Numbered from the stretch's first letter, positions 49,280 through 58,794 are shown. The stretch is DNA of 64,000 nt from Novosphingobium sp. G106 (GCF_019075875.1 NZ_JAHOOZ010000001.1:1550001-1614000), one strand, 5' to 3'. The notes: generated by a model from the letters alone, not told the origin. Made by a program: numbers and translations.

Positions 49280-49744
49280 ATGACCCTGGACGAAATGCTC
49301 GCACGCGAGGGCATCCGCAAGACGATCCACGGCTACAACGCCGCCGGCGACACGCGCGACGGCGCGGCCTTCGCCAGGCTCTTCGCCGACGATGCCGTGC
49401 TCGAGTTCGCCGGCTTCGGCCCGGTCCCCGGATTCCGCAGCGACGGCATCGCCGAGATCCGCGCGCGCACCGCGAGCTGGAGCCCCGTGCCCGGCAAGGA
49501 CCCGTCGCTGAGCCTCGCGACTTTCATCCGCCACAACCTGACGACCTGCCGGATCGACCTGACCGGCCCCGACAGCGCCGCCGCGCGCACCTATTTCGTT
49601 GTCTTCACCGACATCGGCCCGGACCATGCGGGGTTCTATGCCGACACACTGGTCCGAAAAGGCGATGACTGGCTTTTCGCACACCGCAAGATCGCGCTCG
49701 ACTGGCGCTCGCCCGACAGCATCTTTCCGCCCTTGCCGAAGTAG
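49280..49744 (+). CDS. SnoaL-like (NTF2-fold) protein
   Basis: 154 aa. MTLDEMLAREGIRKTIHGYNAAGDTRDGAAFARLFADDAVLEFAGFGPVPGFRSDGIAEIRART is the NTF2-like alpha/beta cone with the usual RDG(x)xFARLFxDDAV pattern; ends DWLFAHRKIALDWRSPDS. Members include SnoaL cyclases, steroid isomerases and scytalone-dehydratase-like enzymes, and many are only non-catalytic binders. A second gene of this kind is at 54302. It converges on the cupin gene 3 bp downstream. Confidence 0.85.
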   Translation: MTLDEMLAREGIRKTIHGYNAAGDTRDGAAFARLFADDAVLEFAGFGPVPGFRSDGIAEIRARTASWSPVPGKDPSLSLATFIRHNLTTCRIDLTGPDSAAARTYFVVFTDIGPDHAGFYADTLVRKGDDWLFAHRKIALDWRSPDSIFPPLPK

Positions 49745-49747
49745 GGC

Positions 49748-50131
49748 TCAGCCCGCCACTTCGAGCTTGGCCTTCGCCTTGCCGAGCGGGATCGTGTTCG
49801 ACTTCGCCGCTTCCTGGAAGACGATCAGCACGGTGCAGCCCTCGGCCCCCACCGTGATCGGCCCATAGCCGGTGCCGGCCGAGGCCCAGCGCACGTCGCC
49901 TGCCTTGAAGTTCACCTTGCCCACCATCTGCGAGCCTTCGATGATATATTCGAAGTAGTTGCAGCCGTGAGTGTGCGGATCGACGATTTCGCCCGGCTCG
50001 AACTTCGAGAGAATGACCATCGGCGAGGTCGCGGCGTTCGCCTCGTCGAGCAGGAAGCGCGCGTACTGGATGCCCGGCCCGGTGCCCTGCCCCCACTGGA
50101 TGTCCTCGGCGAAAATGTCCTTGTGCGCCAT
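49748..50131 (-). CDS. Cupin-domain protein
   Basis: 127 aa single cupin from MAHKDIFAEDIQWG at 50131 (GAGAGAA upstream). Cupin motif 1 resembles EPGEIVDPHTHGCNYFEYIIEGSQMVGKVNFKAGD near residue 45-80. HTH supplies two potential metal ligands and a Glu follows. Cupins of this size are either metal enzymes (dioxygenase, isomerase) or ligand binders. Divergent from the exported hydrolase across about 115 bp. Specific function not determinable. Confidence 0.82.
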   Translation of the reverse strand: MAHKDIFAEDIQWGQGTGPGIQYARFLLDEANAATSPMVILSKFEPGEIVDPHTHGCNYFEYIIEGSQMVGKVNFKAGDVRWASAGTGYGPITVGAEGCTVLIVFQEAAKSNTIPLGKAKAKLEVAG

Positions 50132-50245
50132 TTCTCTCTCCTGTCCTTCCGACCAAGCGCTTGTCTCACCGGCACCGAAAGCCCGCAAGCCGGAATTGCA
50201 ATTCGCGGCGGGTCTGCGAGCATGCGGCAAAACAAGGGAGAGACC

Positions 50246-52228
50246 ATGTTCGGAGCTTCGCGATTCCTGCTCGCGGCGGCGGCGTTGGCCGTGCCGCATC
50301 TGGCCCATGCCGAAGAGGCCAAGGGCGCTGTCCGCATTGAAGTGAGTTCGCGCATCACCGCTTTCGAGGGTCGGACCTTCGGCGACTACGGCCCCTACGA
50401 GCGCATCACGGGCATCGCCCATCTGCGGATCGACCCGAATGCGCCAGCCAACCGCGGCATCGTCGACCTGGCGCTGGCTCCGCGCGCCGCCGACGGCATG
50501 GTCGACTACGACGTCGACGTCGTGATCCTGCGGCCGCAGGACGGCGCCAAGGCACGGCGCGTGCTGCTTTACGACGTGGTCAACCGCGGCATGAAGCTGC
50601 TGTCGATGTTCACCGGCGGCTCGCCCGGGTCATCCGCCGATCCGATAGATCCCGGCGACGGCCTGCTTCTCAAGCAAGGCTACACACTGGTGTGGAGCGG
50701 CTGGCAGGGCGACATCGCCGGCAAGGACATGCTCGGCCGGCCATTGCTCGGCGCGCGCTTCCCGATCGCGCACGACGGCGACAAGCCGGTAACTGGCCCG
50801 ACCTCGACCGAAGCGATCTTCGACGACCTGTCGAGCAACCGCATCACCCTGCCCTATGCCGCCGCCTCGCTCGACCAGGCCGCCGCAAAGCTGACGGTGC
50901 GTGCGCTGACTGGCAGCCCGGTACAGACGATCCCGCCGGACCAGTGGCACTTCGAGAACGACCGCCACGTCACCTTGACGCGTCCCGCCGGCATGGACGC
51001 AGGCGCGATCTATCGCTTGGAATATGTCGCCAAGGACCCGGTGGTGATGGGGCTCGGCTTCTCCGCAGTGCGCGACCTGATCGGCTTCCTGCGCCACGGC
51101 ACCACCGCCCAGGGCAACCCGCTCGCCGATATCGCTACGGCACCCTGCGAACGCGATGCCAAGGGCCTCTGCGTCAATCCCGAAGGCGGCGCCTACTCAA
51201 CCGCGATAGCCGCCGGCGCCTCGCAGTCGGCGCGCTACCTGCGAGATTTCCTCTGGCAGGGCTTCAACCGCGACCTGTCCGGGCGCCGCGTGTTCGACGG
51301 GGTGATCCCGTTCGTTGCCGGCGGCCGGCAGACCTTCACCAATTTCCGCTTCGCCGAACCGGGCCGCTTCTCGCGGCAGCACGAGGACCACGACGTTCCC
51401 GGCTTCACCTTCCCCTATACCTACGCGACGCTGACCGACCCGGTCACCGGCAAGCGCGACGGCATCCTCGCGCGCTGCAGCGCCGATGGCACCTGCCCGA
51501 AGCTGTTCCACATCGATACCAGCGCCGAGTTCTGGCAGGCCGGCGCCTCGCTGGTCGGCACCGGCGGGACGCGAGGCGATGTCGCGTTTCCGCCGAACGT
51601 CCGCGCCTACATGATCGCCGGCGGAGCGCACGCACCGACGATGACCATGCCCAGCTGCCGCTATCCGGCCAATCCGATGAACTACTATCAGGTCGAGCGA
51701 GCGCTGCTGTTCGACATGGTCGAATGGACGACCGGCCGCCGCGAACCGCCTGCAAGCCGCTGGCCCAGGCTCGAGAAGAGTGAGCTGGTCGCGGTCGACG
51801 CGCTCCGCCCGCCGCAGGCACCGGCCCTCGGCCTCGTCTGGCCACGCGTGCTGAATGCCCCGATCGCGCCTGCCGGCAAGTCGGACTGGCCGGTCTTCGT
51901 GCCCCAGATCGACGCCGACGGGAACGACATGGCAGGCATCCATCTCCCGCCCGTGGCCGCACCGACGGGCACCTATCTCGGCTGGAGCCTGCGCAAGGCG
52001 GGATATGGCGAAGGGGATCTTTGCCTGGTCTTCGGGTCCTACATTCCTTTCGCCAAGGATGCGGCCTCGCGCGCAGGAGACACCCGCCGCTCGCTGGCGG
52101 AGCGCTATGCCACTCCCGGCGCTCGGGAACAGCGCCTCGCCGCCGCCGCCTCCGCACTGCAGGCCGAGCACCTGCTCCTACCCGAAGACATAGAAAAGCC
52201 GGCCCAGCAGGCGGCCGCAGCGAAATAG
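50246..52228 (+). CDS. Secreted alpha/beta-hydrolase domain protein (Abhydrolase_10 type)
   Basis: 660 aa from MFGASRFLLAAAALAVPHLAHAEEAKG (signal peptide, cleavage near HAE). The N-terminal beta-rich half is followed by a nucleophile-like GGAYSTAIAAGASQSARYLRDFL near residue 310 (GASQS) and GGAHAPTMTMPSCRYPANPMNYY near 465. The pattern is that of the alpha/beta-hydrolase domain-containing proteins (PF20091), periplasmic enzymes of unknown substrate often found in sphingomonads. AAGGGAGAG precedes the ATG. Likely an esterase acting before uptake. Function only at family level. Confidence 0.82.
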   Translation: MFGASRFLLAAAALAVPHLAHAEEAKGAVRIEVSSRITAFEGRTFGDYGPYERITGIAHLRIDPNAPANRGIVDLALAPRAADGMVDYDVDVVILRPQDGAKARRVLLYDVVNRGMKLLSMFTGGSPGSSADPIDPGDGLLLKQGYTLVWSGWQGDIAGKDMLGRPLLGARFPIAHDGDKPVTGPTSTEAIFDDLSSNRITLPYAAASLDQAAAKLTVRALTGSPVQTIPPDQWHFENDRHVTLTRPAGMDAGAIYRLEYVAKDPVVMGLGFSAVRDLIGFLRHGTTAQGNPLADIATAPCERDAKGLCVNPEGGAYSTAIAAGASQSARYLRDFLWQGFNRDLSGRRVFDGVIPFVAGGRQTFTNFRFAEPGRFSRQHEDHDVPGFTFPYTYATLTDPVTGKRDGILARCSADGTCPKLFHIDTSAEFWQAGASLVGTGGTRGDVAFPPNVRAYMIAGGAHAPTMTMPSCRYPANPMNYYQVERALLFDMVEWTTGRREPPASRWPRLEKSELVAVDALRPPQAPALGLVWPRVLNAPIAPAGKSDWPVFVPQIDADGNDMAGIHLPPVAAPTGTYLGWSLRKAGYGEGDLCLVFGSYIPFAKDAASRAGDTRRSLAERYATPGAREQRLAAAASALQAEHLLLPEDIEKPAQQAAAAK

Positions 52229-52316
52229 CGCTTGCCTCGGCAGGCGATCCGGGATTAATGAAACGCATTGGGCGCCATTAAGGCGAGTCGCAGCAACCAG
52301 ACTGGAGAGCAATGCC

Positions 52317-53755
52317 ATGAATACGCTGACCGACCTGAGCAACCCGCCGTCGAGCGAGACCGCAGCCGCCGACTCCGCCCCCTTCTTCATCCGCGGCCAG
52401 GTGGTCGAGGGCACCGACCAGACGCATCGTTCGCGCGACCTCGGCGTCAGCTTCGTCACCCCGAAGCTCGACCTCAACTCGCTGGTCCATCCGCGCACCG
52501 AGCTGCCGCCGCTGCTCAACACGCCGCTCGCCGAAATCATCGACTTCCTCGTCGAGTCCGGTCAGCGCATGTGCGATCCGAACAACGAGCACGTCCAGGC
52601 CTGCATCGACCGCATGGCCAAGGTCAGCCTCGCCCCGCGCAAGGTGATCGAGCACCAGATGCTCCACGCCACCGACTATCTCGACAAGCAGGTGCTAAAC
52701 GAAGTCGTCGCGCAGAACTTCCCCAACCCCAAAGCGCTCGACGAATGGGTGCCACACACCGATCACCAAGGGCGCCGCAGCTTCATCCGTGCCTATGCCC
52801 CGCGCCTGATCCACGTGCTGCCCGGCAACTCGCCCGGCATGGGCGTTCGCTCGATCGCGCAGTCGGCGCTGGTCAAGTCGGTCAGCCTGTTCAAGATGGC
52901 CTCGGCCGATCCGTTCTCGACCACCGCCTTCCTGCGCACCATGGCCGAGATCGACCCGAACCACCCGGTCGTCCAGTCGATGTCGGCGATCTACTGGCGC
53001 GGTGGCGACGACGCGGTCGAGCGCATCCTCTACCGCCCGCAGTATTTCGACAAGCTCGTCGCCTGGGGCGGCGGCGATGCGATCAACAACGTCATGAAGT
53101 ACATCGGACCGGGCTTCCAGCTCGTCTCCTTCGATCCCAAGACCTCGATCTCGATGGTCGGCCGCGAAGCCTTCGCGTCGGACGAAGCGCTGGCCGAGGC
53201 CGCAGAGCTCAACGCCCGCGACGTCTCGATCCTGAACCAGGAGGCCTGCGTCTGCAGCCGCTTCACGTTCCTAGAGGCCTCGCCCGAAGACGGAGACCGC
53301 TATGCCGAAGTGCTGGCCGAGCGCCTGCGCATCGACCGCATGGCCGAAGGCGCGCCGCGTCCGCTCGACATGGAGCTCAAGGAGCAGATCGACATGCTGC
53401 GCATGATGGACGACGACTACGGCGTCTTCGGCAAGTCCGACGGCCGCGGAGTCGCCATCCGCTCGGAGGAGCCGGTGGACTTCCATCCGCTGCGCAAGAC
53501 TTCGAATGTGGTTTGCGTTGCCCGACCTCATGGAAGCGATGAAGTACGTCAACGTCGCGACGCAGACCGTCGGCGTCTATCCGTTCAACCGCATGCCCGC
53601 GCTTGCGCGACCACCTCGCCAGCGGTGGCGCCCAGCGCGTCGTCCGCCTCGGCGAGGCCGGTCCCAGCGCGATCGGCAACCCGCACGACGCGATGTACCC
53701 ACTGCACCGCTTCGTCCACTGGATGGCGAACGAGGATGGCGTCGAGGGCGAATAA
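52317..53755 (+). pseudogene. LuxC-like acyl-CoA reductase with two frameshifts
   Basis: Frame 0 codes 395+ residues: RAYAPRLIHVLPGNSPGMGVRSIAQSALVKS near 160 and the presumed catalytic Cys in ILNQEACVCSRFTFLEAS near 310. It loses homology near 53510. The next frame then gives ALPDLMEAMKYVNVATQTVGVYPFNRMPAL, and after about 53603 the third frame gives DHLASGGAQRVVRLGEAGPSAIGN to a TAA at 53755. A 5-nt loss in GTGGT-rich sequence and a one-T gain restore one frame of 480 aa, the usual length of LuxC. NADPH-dependent reduction of fatty acyl-CoA to aldehyde is the family reaction. Either decayed or two sequencing errors. Confidence 0.75.
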
Positions 53756-53785
53756 CTCCGCGCTTCGCGCTGCCGAAAATCCGAC

Positions 53786-53829
53786 CCGCCCCGGACCGCC
53801 TTCGCCGGCGTCCTCCGGGGCGGTTTTTT
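53786..53829 (+). terminator. Rho-independent terminator after the acyl-CoA reductase gene
   Basis: A perfect 10-bp stem CCGCCCCGGA/TCCGGGGCGG with a GC-rich loop is followed by TTTTTT. It ends the unit 31 bp after the TAA at 53755. Confidence 0.88.
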
Positions 53830-53913
53830 CGCGCCGGATTTGCCCGCTATCGGGTGGACAGCGAAGATCGAATAGCAGAGTGGATAGCGCACACAGGCTC
53901 GGGGAAGATGTCG

Positions 53914-54273
53914 ATGATCAAACGGTCTATCCTATTTGTCATAAGCTCTGCTCTTGCGCTGTCGCTCGGTGGCTGCGGCAGCAAGACGAGCACACCGGAT
54001 GCAGCAAAAGCAGCGGCAGAAGCTGGCGCGACCTCGACGCCCAATCCCTGGAGCAGCGATGCGGAGCCCGCGCCGACCACCGCCCCAACCGTCGCCGCGA
54101 GCGCCAGCACGGCGGCAAAATCCAATCCCTGGAACAAGGATTCGGTTGCGGCGCCTTCGCAAGCCGCAGCTGCCAAGGACAAACCACCGGTAACCGCATC
54201 CGCCAGCGCGGCCGCGAAGGCCAATCCCTGGGCCAAACACCCCCACACCGCAGCATCGGAAGCGGCCAAGTAG
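53914..54273 (+). CDS. Small lipoprotein with three NPW motifs
   Basis: 119 aa from MIKRSILFVISSALALSLGGCGSK, with a lipobox LGGC (Cys about residue 21). An ATG at 53908 is an alternative but sits on the ribosome site. The rest is Ala/Ser/Thr/Lys-rich with NPWSSD, NPWNKD and NPWAKH spaced about 30-40 residues apart. No domain recognised. Likely anchored in the outer or inner membrane facing the periplasm; the spaced NPW units suggest multivalent contacts with a partner. It begins after a terminator and upstream of a SnoaL-like gene. Confidence 0.68.
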   Translation: MIKRSILFVISSALALSLGGCGSKTSTPDAAKAAAEAGATSTPNPWSSDAEPAPTTAPTVAASASTAAKSNPWNKDSVAAPSQAAAAKDKPPVTASASAAAKANPWAKHPHTAASEAAK

Positions 54274-54301
54274 AAGGCGCGCTTCTCTTCAGGAGAAGAT
54301 G

Positions 54302-54796
54302 ATGAGCGACATCGCCGCAATGCTCGCGCGCTTCGAGACGCAGCAGGACCACATCGATCTGATGAACCGCTACGCCCACGCGCTCGACGTGCGCGACTGG
54401 GGCCTGCTCGCCTCGCTGTTCACCGTTGATGCGGCCTTTCGTGCGCGCGTGATCCTCGAAGGCGGCGTTCCCGATGCCGACAATACCGCGGTCGACGGGC
54501 GCGATGCGCTGGTCGCGACGCTACAGGCGATCTGGGACGGTCTTTCGGCCACGCATCACATGCTGTCGAACCACGTCGTTGAGCCTGCGGCGGACGGCAC
54601 CAGCGCCAAGGCCTCCTGCTATCTGCGCGCCCACCACGTCGGCAACCGCGAGCGCGCGCACCTCTTCGAGGAATCGCTAGGGCGCTTCGACTTCGAGACC
54701 GTGCGGACCGACGGCGGCTGGAAGATTCGGCACATGGAAGAGAACCTTTTCGTCATGCTCGGCACTGCCGAGGCCTTTGCACCGCCCCCGAACTGA
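54302..54796 (+). CDS. SnoaL-like (NTF2-fold) protein
   Basis: 164 aa from the second of two ATGs (AGGAG spacing). MSDIAAMLARFETQQDHIDLMNRYAHALDVRDWGLLASLFTVDAAFR, with an HHMLSNHVVEPAADGTSAKASCYLRAHH segment, is the SnoaL_4-type fold; members of this type are found in steroid and aromatic catabolism as hydratases, isomerases or cofactor-free partners. It shares no close similarity with the copy at 49280. It is followed after 83 bp by a cytochrome P450 on the same strand. Confidence 0.85.
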   Translation: MSDIAAMLARFETQQDHIDLMNRYAHALDVRDWGLLASLFTVDAAFRARVILEGGVPDADNTAVDGRDALVATLQAIWDGLSATHHMLSNHVVEPAADGTSAKASCYLRAHHVGNRERAHLFEESLGRFDFETVRTDGGWKIRHMEENLFVMLGTAEAFAPPPN

Positions 54797-54879
54797 TCTT
54801 CCGACGCCATTGTCGCAAAACTGAACTTGTCTCGCGAATCGCGCGGTGCGAGGCTTCGCCGCGGAAGAGGAGTCTGGCG

Positions 54880-56097
54880 ATGGCGACGATCGCGTCCGAA
54901 CGGCCTGGGCACGTACCGCCCGAGCTCTATTGGGATCACGACTACGAGGTCTTCGCGGCGCAAGGCCCCGATCCGTTCCGCCAGGTCTGCACGCTCCACG
55001 ACGGACCGGAGATCTTCTTCGCGCGCAGCACCGGGCGCGATCGCCCCGGCTGGATTCTGACGCGCCAGGCCCATATCCGCGAGGTCTTCGCCGATACCGA
55101 GCATTTCTCCAGCGAGACGGCGGGCAGCTTCCTCTCGCCGATCGGCCTCGACGTGCGGATGACGCCGCTCGAATACGATCCGCCGCGCCAGCAGCTCTAT
55201 CGCAAGATCATCGAGCCTTATTTTACCCCGGCGGCGATCGATGCGCTCGACGTCTCGGTGCGCTCGGCTTGCGAGCAACTCGTCGCCGGCTTCGCCGATG
55301 CCGATGCCTGCGAGTTCACCAGCGAGTTTACCGAGAAGTTTCCATCCTACATCTTCCTCGACCTGATGGGCATGCCGCGCGAACGGCTGGCGGATTTTCT
55401 CGCCTGGGAACGCGGGATGATCCGGCCGCCCTCGCCCGAGGCCGCGGTGGCGGCGATGGAGGCCGTGATCGCCTACCTGCGCGAATTCATCGCCGAGCAG
55501 CGCCTGGCGCCGACGACAGAACTGATGCGCGGCGTCACCCAGGCGCGGTACGCCGACCAGCGCCCGCTGACCGATGACGAGATCCTCGGGATCTGCTTCA
55601 TTCTCTACATAGGCGGGCTCGACACCGTGCACAGCACGATCGGCTGGATGTTCTGGCATCTGGCGCAGGACCCGGCGCTGCAGCAGCGGTTGCGCGACCA
55701 CCCCCAGGACATTCCCCAGGCGGTCGAGGAACTGCTGCGCGCCTATTCCGCCGCCTCGTCGGTGCGCTGGGTCAAGGTCGACCATGTATTCCACGGCGTC
55801 CAGATGCGCGCCGGCGACGCGGTGCAGCTCTCGCTGCCGCTCGCGGGGCGCGATCCGGCGGTTTACGACGATCCGCACAAGGTCGACATCGACCGCCCCG
55901 TCCGCCACATCGCCTTTGGCACCGGCCCGCACACCTGTATCGGGCTGCGGCTCGCCAAGCGCGAGATACGGATCGTCCTCGAAGTCATGCTCGCCCGCTT
56001 CGTCAACATCCGCTTGCCCGAGGGTGCGGGCTACGATTTCCACGCGAGCAACGTCTTCGGACTCGACCGGCTGCCACTGGCCTGGGACCGAGCCTGA
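54880..56097 (+). CDS. Cytochrome P450 monooxygenase
   Basis: 405 aa, class I bacterial length. The I-helix is GGLDTVHSTIGWMFWHL near residue 245, with GGLDT where most P450s have (A/G)GxD/ET. The ExxR helix is EELLRAYSAASSVRW near 285. The heme loop is HIAFGTGPHTCIGLRLAKREI with the proximal Cys near 350. The substrate loop AAGSFLSPIGLDVRMTPLEYDPPRQQLYRK lies near 85-115. A GAGGAG ribosome site precedes the ATG. It needs a ferredoxin and reductase, neither of which is adjacent. Probably hydroxylates a terpenoid or alkyl substrate of this region. Confidence 0.95.
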   Translation: MATIASERPGHVPPELYWDHDYEVFAAQGPDPFRQVCTLHDGPEIFFARSTGRDRPGWILTRQAHIREVFADTEHFSSETAGSFLSPIGLDVRMTPLEYDPPRQQLYRKIIEPYFTPAAIDALDVSVRSACEQLVAGFADADACEFTSEFTEKFPSYIFLDLMGMPRERLADFLAWERGMIRPPSPEAAVAAMEAVIAYLREFIAEQRLAPTTELMRGVTQARYADQRPLTDDEILGICFILYIGGLDTVHSTIGWMFWHLAQDPALQQRLRDHPQDIPQAVEELLRAYSAASSVRWVKVDHVFHGVQMRAGDAVQLSLPLAGRDPAVYDDPHKVDIDRPVRHIAFGTGPHTCIGLRLAKREIRIVLEVMLARFVNIRLPEGAGYDFHASNVFGLDRLPLAWDRA

Positions 56098-56389
56098 ATT
56101 TCGGCTTTCCTACAAGGACAGAAACAGTGAAGATCGCGATGCTCTTTCACATTGTGACAAACCTTTGATTCTCCCAAGAGAATCGCTTCCACAGCGCCTT
56201 CGCAGCCAACGATTTCCCATGCGCGATATGTGCAGCCTTGAAGAAGTTCCAAAAACCCGGCGCGCCGCTCCCAACCAGCACCGCCGTCGCTCCACTGCCT
56301 CTCGCACGTGTACCCTTGCCCTGCGGCCCTGAATCGCTAGAGAGGCCCAAACTCAGGCACGACGCAGCCGCTAGAAACGGGGCATTTCC
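56098..56389. other. P450/sdhB intergenic region
   Basis: 292 bp. A 7-bp perfect hairpin GATTCTC-CCAA-GAGAATC lies at 56167-56184, just after a TTGTGACAA-like sequence, with no T-tract. The rest must hold the sdhB promoter; no clear gene is seen. Confidence 0.5.
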
Positions 56390-57172
56390 ATGGCGACCTT
56401 CACCCTTCCCAAGAACTCCGTGATCACCAAGAAGGGCAAGGTCCACCGCGCCGAGGGCGCCAGCCGGGTCAAGAAGTTCACCGTCTACCGCTACGATCCC
56501 GACAGCGGCGAGAACCCGCGCTACGACACTTTCGAGATCGATCTCGACAACTGCGGTCCGATGGTGCTCGACGCGCTGATCAAGATGAAGAGCGAGCAGG
56601 ACCCGACGCTCACCTTCCGCCGCTCGTGCCGCGAGGGCATCTGCGGCTCGTGCTCGATGAACATGAACGGCCGCAATGGCCTCGCCTGCACCACCGCGAT
56701 CGAGGACCTCAAGGGCGATGTCCGCATCACCCCGCTGCCACACATGGAAGTGATCAAGGACCTCGTCCCCGACTTCACCCACTTCTACGCCCAATACGCC
56801 TCGATCCGCCCCTGGCTGCAGACCGTCTCGACGACCCCGTCGGGCAAGGAACGCTTGCAGAGCCCCGAGCAGCGCGAGAAGCTCGACGGCCTCTATGAGT
56901 GCATCCTCTGCGCCTGCTGCTCGACCTCGTGCCCGAGCTACTGGTGGAACAGCGACAAGTTCCTCGGCCCGGCGATCCTGCTCCAGGCCTATCGCTGGCT
57001 GGCCGACAGCCGCGACGAGATGACCGGCGAGCGGCTCGACGAGCTGGAAGATCCCTTCCGCCTCTATCGCTGCCACACGATCATGAACTGCGCCAACGTC
57101 TGCCCGAAGGGCCTGTCGCCGGCGCGCGCGATCGCCGAGATCAAAAAGATGCAGGCCGAACGGCACGTCTGA
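56390..57172 (+). CDS. sdhB: Succinate dehydrogenase iron-sulfur subunit
   Basis: 260 aa. All three clusters' ligands are present: [2Fe-2S] [22 protein letters not shown] near residue 82, [4Fe-4S] [16 protein letters not shown] near 172, and [3Fe-4S] [15 protein letters not shown] near 227. Passes electrons from SdhA to the membrane quinone in the TCA cycle/complex II. The ATG is at 56390. SdhC, SdhD and SdhA are not in this window, which is unusual, although SdhB is often separated by small genes. The next gene, a GTG-start thioesterase, begins 9 bp later. Confidence 0.97.
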   Translation: MATFTLPKNSVITKKGKVHRAEGASRVKKFTVYRYDPDSGENPRYDTFEIDLDNCGPMVLDALIKMKSEQDPTLTFRRSCREGICGSCSMNMNGRNGLACTTAIEDLKGDVRITPLPHMEVIKDLVPDFTHFYAQYASIRPWLQTVSTTPSGKERLQSPEQREKLDGLYECILCACCSTSCPSYWWNSDKFLGPAILLQAYRWLADSRDEMTGERLDELEDPFRLYRCHTIMNCANVCPKGLSPARAIAEIKKMQAERHV

Positions 57173-57181
57173 GGACCTGCC

Positions 57182-57649
57182 GTGGCCAACGCGCCGCTGA
57201 CGAATTTCGTCCACGAGCCCGATCCGGACAATCCGGGCTGGTCGCGCTGGCGCATTGCCGATGCGGCACGCTTCAACGAGGCCGTGCTAGGCAAGCAGAT
57301 CGTCCGCGCGGAGGGCGACAGCACTTGCCGCATGCGGATGATCCCGCGCGACCCGCTCCACACCAATTCGGCCGGACGTGTCCACGGCGCGATCACGCTC
57401 AGCCTGATCGACGTTTCGCTGTTCTCCGCGATGTATGTCCTGCGCGGCGTCGACGCCGGCCGCTCGGTCACTGTCGACCTGACGACGCAGTTCATCGGCG
57501 CGGGTGACGCCACGCGGCCGCTCGATTCGGTCGTCGAACTGCTGCGCGAGACGCACCGCATGGCCTTCCTGCGCGGACTCGTGGTCCAGGATGGCGACAT
57601 AGTCGCCTCGTTCACCGCGACGATCCGCAAGCCGTCCAAAGCCGCATGA
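57182..57649 (+). CDS. Hotdog-fold (PaaI-type) thioesterase, GTG start
   Basis: 155 aa from GTG at 57182 with GAGG upstream. The fold's signature is TNSAGRVHGAITLSLIDVSLFSAMYVLRG (HG and Asp) near residue 65. Hydrolyses acyl- or aroyl-CoA. It starts 9 bp after sdhB and its TGA overlaps the zapE ATG by four bases, so the three genes are one transcription unit. The pairing with zapE is not functional in any known way. Confidence 0.88.
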   Translation: MANAPLTNFVHEPDPDNPGWSRWRIADAARFNEAVLGKQIVRAEGDSTCRMRMIPRDPLHTNSAGRVHGAITLSLIDVSLFSAMYVLRGVDAGRSVTVDLTTQFIGAGDATRPLDSVVELLRETHRMAFLRGLVVQDGDIVASFTATIRKPSKAA

Positions 57650-58770
57650 CCGGCCTTCTCGCCCGCTACGAAGCGCTGATCGCCTCGGGCGAACTGCGCC
57701 CCGACGCCGAACAGGAAGCCGCAGCCGAACGGCTCGAGAAGCTGCAGCGCGAACTCGAGCGCGCGCCAACCGGCGGACTGCTCGGCAAGCTGCTTGGCAA
57801 GAAGCGCGAAAGCCCGCGCGGCGTCTACATGTGGGGCGGCGTCGGGCGCGGCAAGTCGATGCTGATGGACCTGTTCCACGACAGCCTGAAGATCGACGAG
57901 AAGCGCCGCGTCCACTTCCACGCCTTCATGCTCGAAGTCCACGCGCGGCTGCGCGAGGAGCGCAAGAAGGAACAGGGCGATCCGATTCCCCCGGCCGCCG
58001 CCGCGATCGCGAAAGACCTCCGCTGCCTCGCCTTCGATGAGATGGTGGTCAACAATTCGGCCGATGCCATGATCATGAGCCGGCTGTTCACCCAGCTCGT
58101 CCACGAACACGGCGTCACCCTGGTGACCACCTCGAACCGCGCACCTTCGGAGCTCTACAAGGACGGCCTCAACCGCGAGCATTTCCTGCCCTTCATCGCG
58201 CTGATCGAGCAGGAGCTCGACGTGCTGACGCTCAACGGCCCGGTCGATTACCGGCTGCAGCGCCTGGGCGGCATGGCGACCTGGCACATGCCGCTGGGCG
58301 AAGAAGCAACGGCACAGGTGCGCGAGGCCTTCTTCCGGCTGACCGACTATTCGCCCGAAGACAGCGAGCATGTGCCCTCGGCCGACATCGATGTCGGCGG
58401 GCGCATGCTGCACGTTCCCAAGAGCCTCAAGGGCGTTGCCGTGTTCAGCTTCAAGCGGCTTTGCGGCGAGGCACGCGGTGCCGCCGACTATCTCGCCATC
58501 GCCCGCGCCTATCACACGGTGATCCTGGTCGGCATTCCCCGGATGGGACCCGACACGCGCAACGAGGCTGCACGCTTCGTGACGCTGATCGACACGCTCT
58601 ACGAGCACAAGGTCAAGCTGCTGGTCGCAGCCGATGCCGCGTCGGAAGATCTCTATGATGCGGGGACCGGCGGCAACGCCAGCGGCCGCTTCGAATTCGA
58701 GCGCACGGTAAGCCGTCTCAACGAAATGCAGAGCGCCGACTACCTGGCGCTCGGCCACGGCGAGGACTGA
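57646..58770 (+). CDS. zapE: Cell division/stress ATPase of the AFG1 family (ZapE)
   Basis: 374 aa AFG1-like P-loop ATPase. Walker A is VYMWGGVGRGKSMLMDLF near residue 62 and Walker B/FD-E is RCLAFDEMVVNNSADAMIMSRLF near 125. GVTLVTTSNRAPSELYKDGLNR near 155 is the sensor/arginine-finger part. ZapE helps assemble the FtsZ ring under stress in proteobacteria and its AFG1 relatives are mitochondrial quality-control proteins. Coupled to the upstream thioesterase (ATGA overlap). Confidence 0.94.
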   Translation: MTGLLARYEALIASGELRPDAEQEAAAERLEKLQRELERAPTGGLLGKLLGKKRESPRGVYMWGGVGRGKSMLMDLFHDSLKIDEKRRVHFHAFMLEVHARLREERKKEQGDPIPPAAAAIAKDLRCLAFDEMVVNNSADAMIMSRLFTQLVHEHGVTLVTTSNRAPSELYKDGLNREHFLPFIALIEQELDVLTLNGPVDYRLQRLGGMATWHMPLGEEATAQVREAFFRLTDYSPEDSEHVPSADIDVGGRMLHVPKSLKGVAVFSFKRLCGEARGAADYLAIARAYHTVILVGIPRMGPDTRNEAARFVTLIDTLYEHKVKLLVAADAASEDLYDAGTGGNASGRFEFERTVSRLNEMQSADYLALGHGED

Positions 58771-58794
58771 CGCCGAAACAGCAGGAGGACGCGC

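Noticed and set aside
53506..53907. Extension of the lipoprotein frame upstream, as one long protein
   Set aside because: The upstream portion is the displaced part of the acyl-CoA reductase and is separated by a terminator.
56167..56184. Terminator after the P450 gene
   Set aside because: Stem is only 7 bp and no T-tract follows; kept as a note in the intergenic entry.
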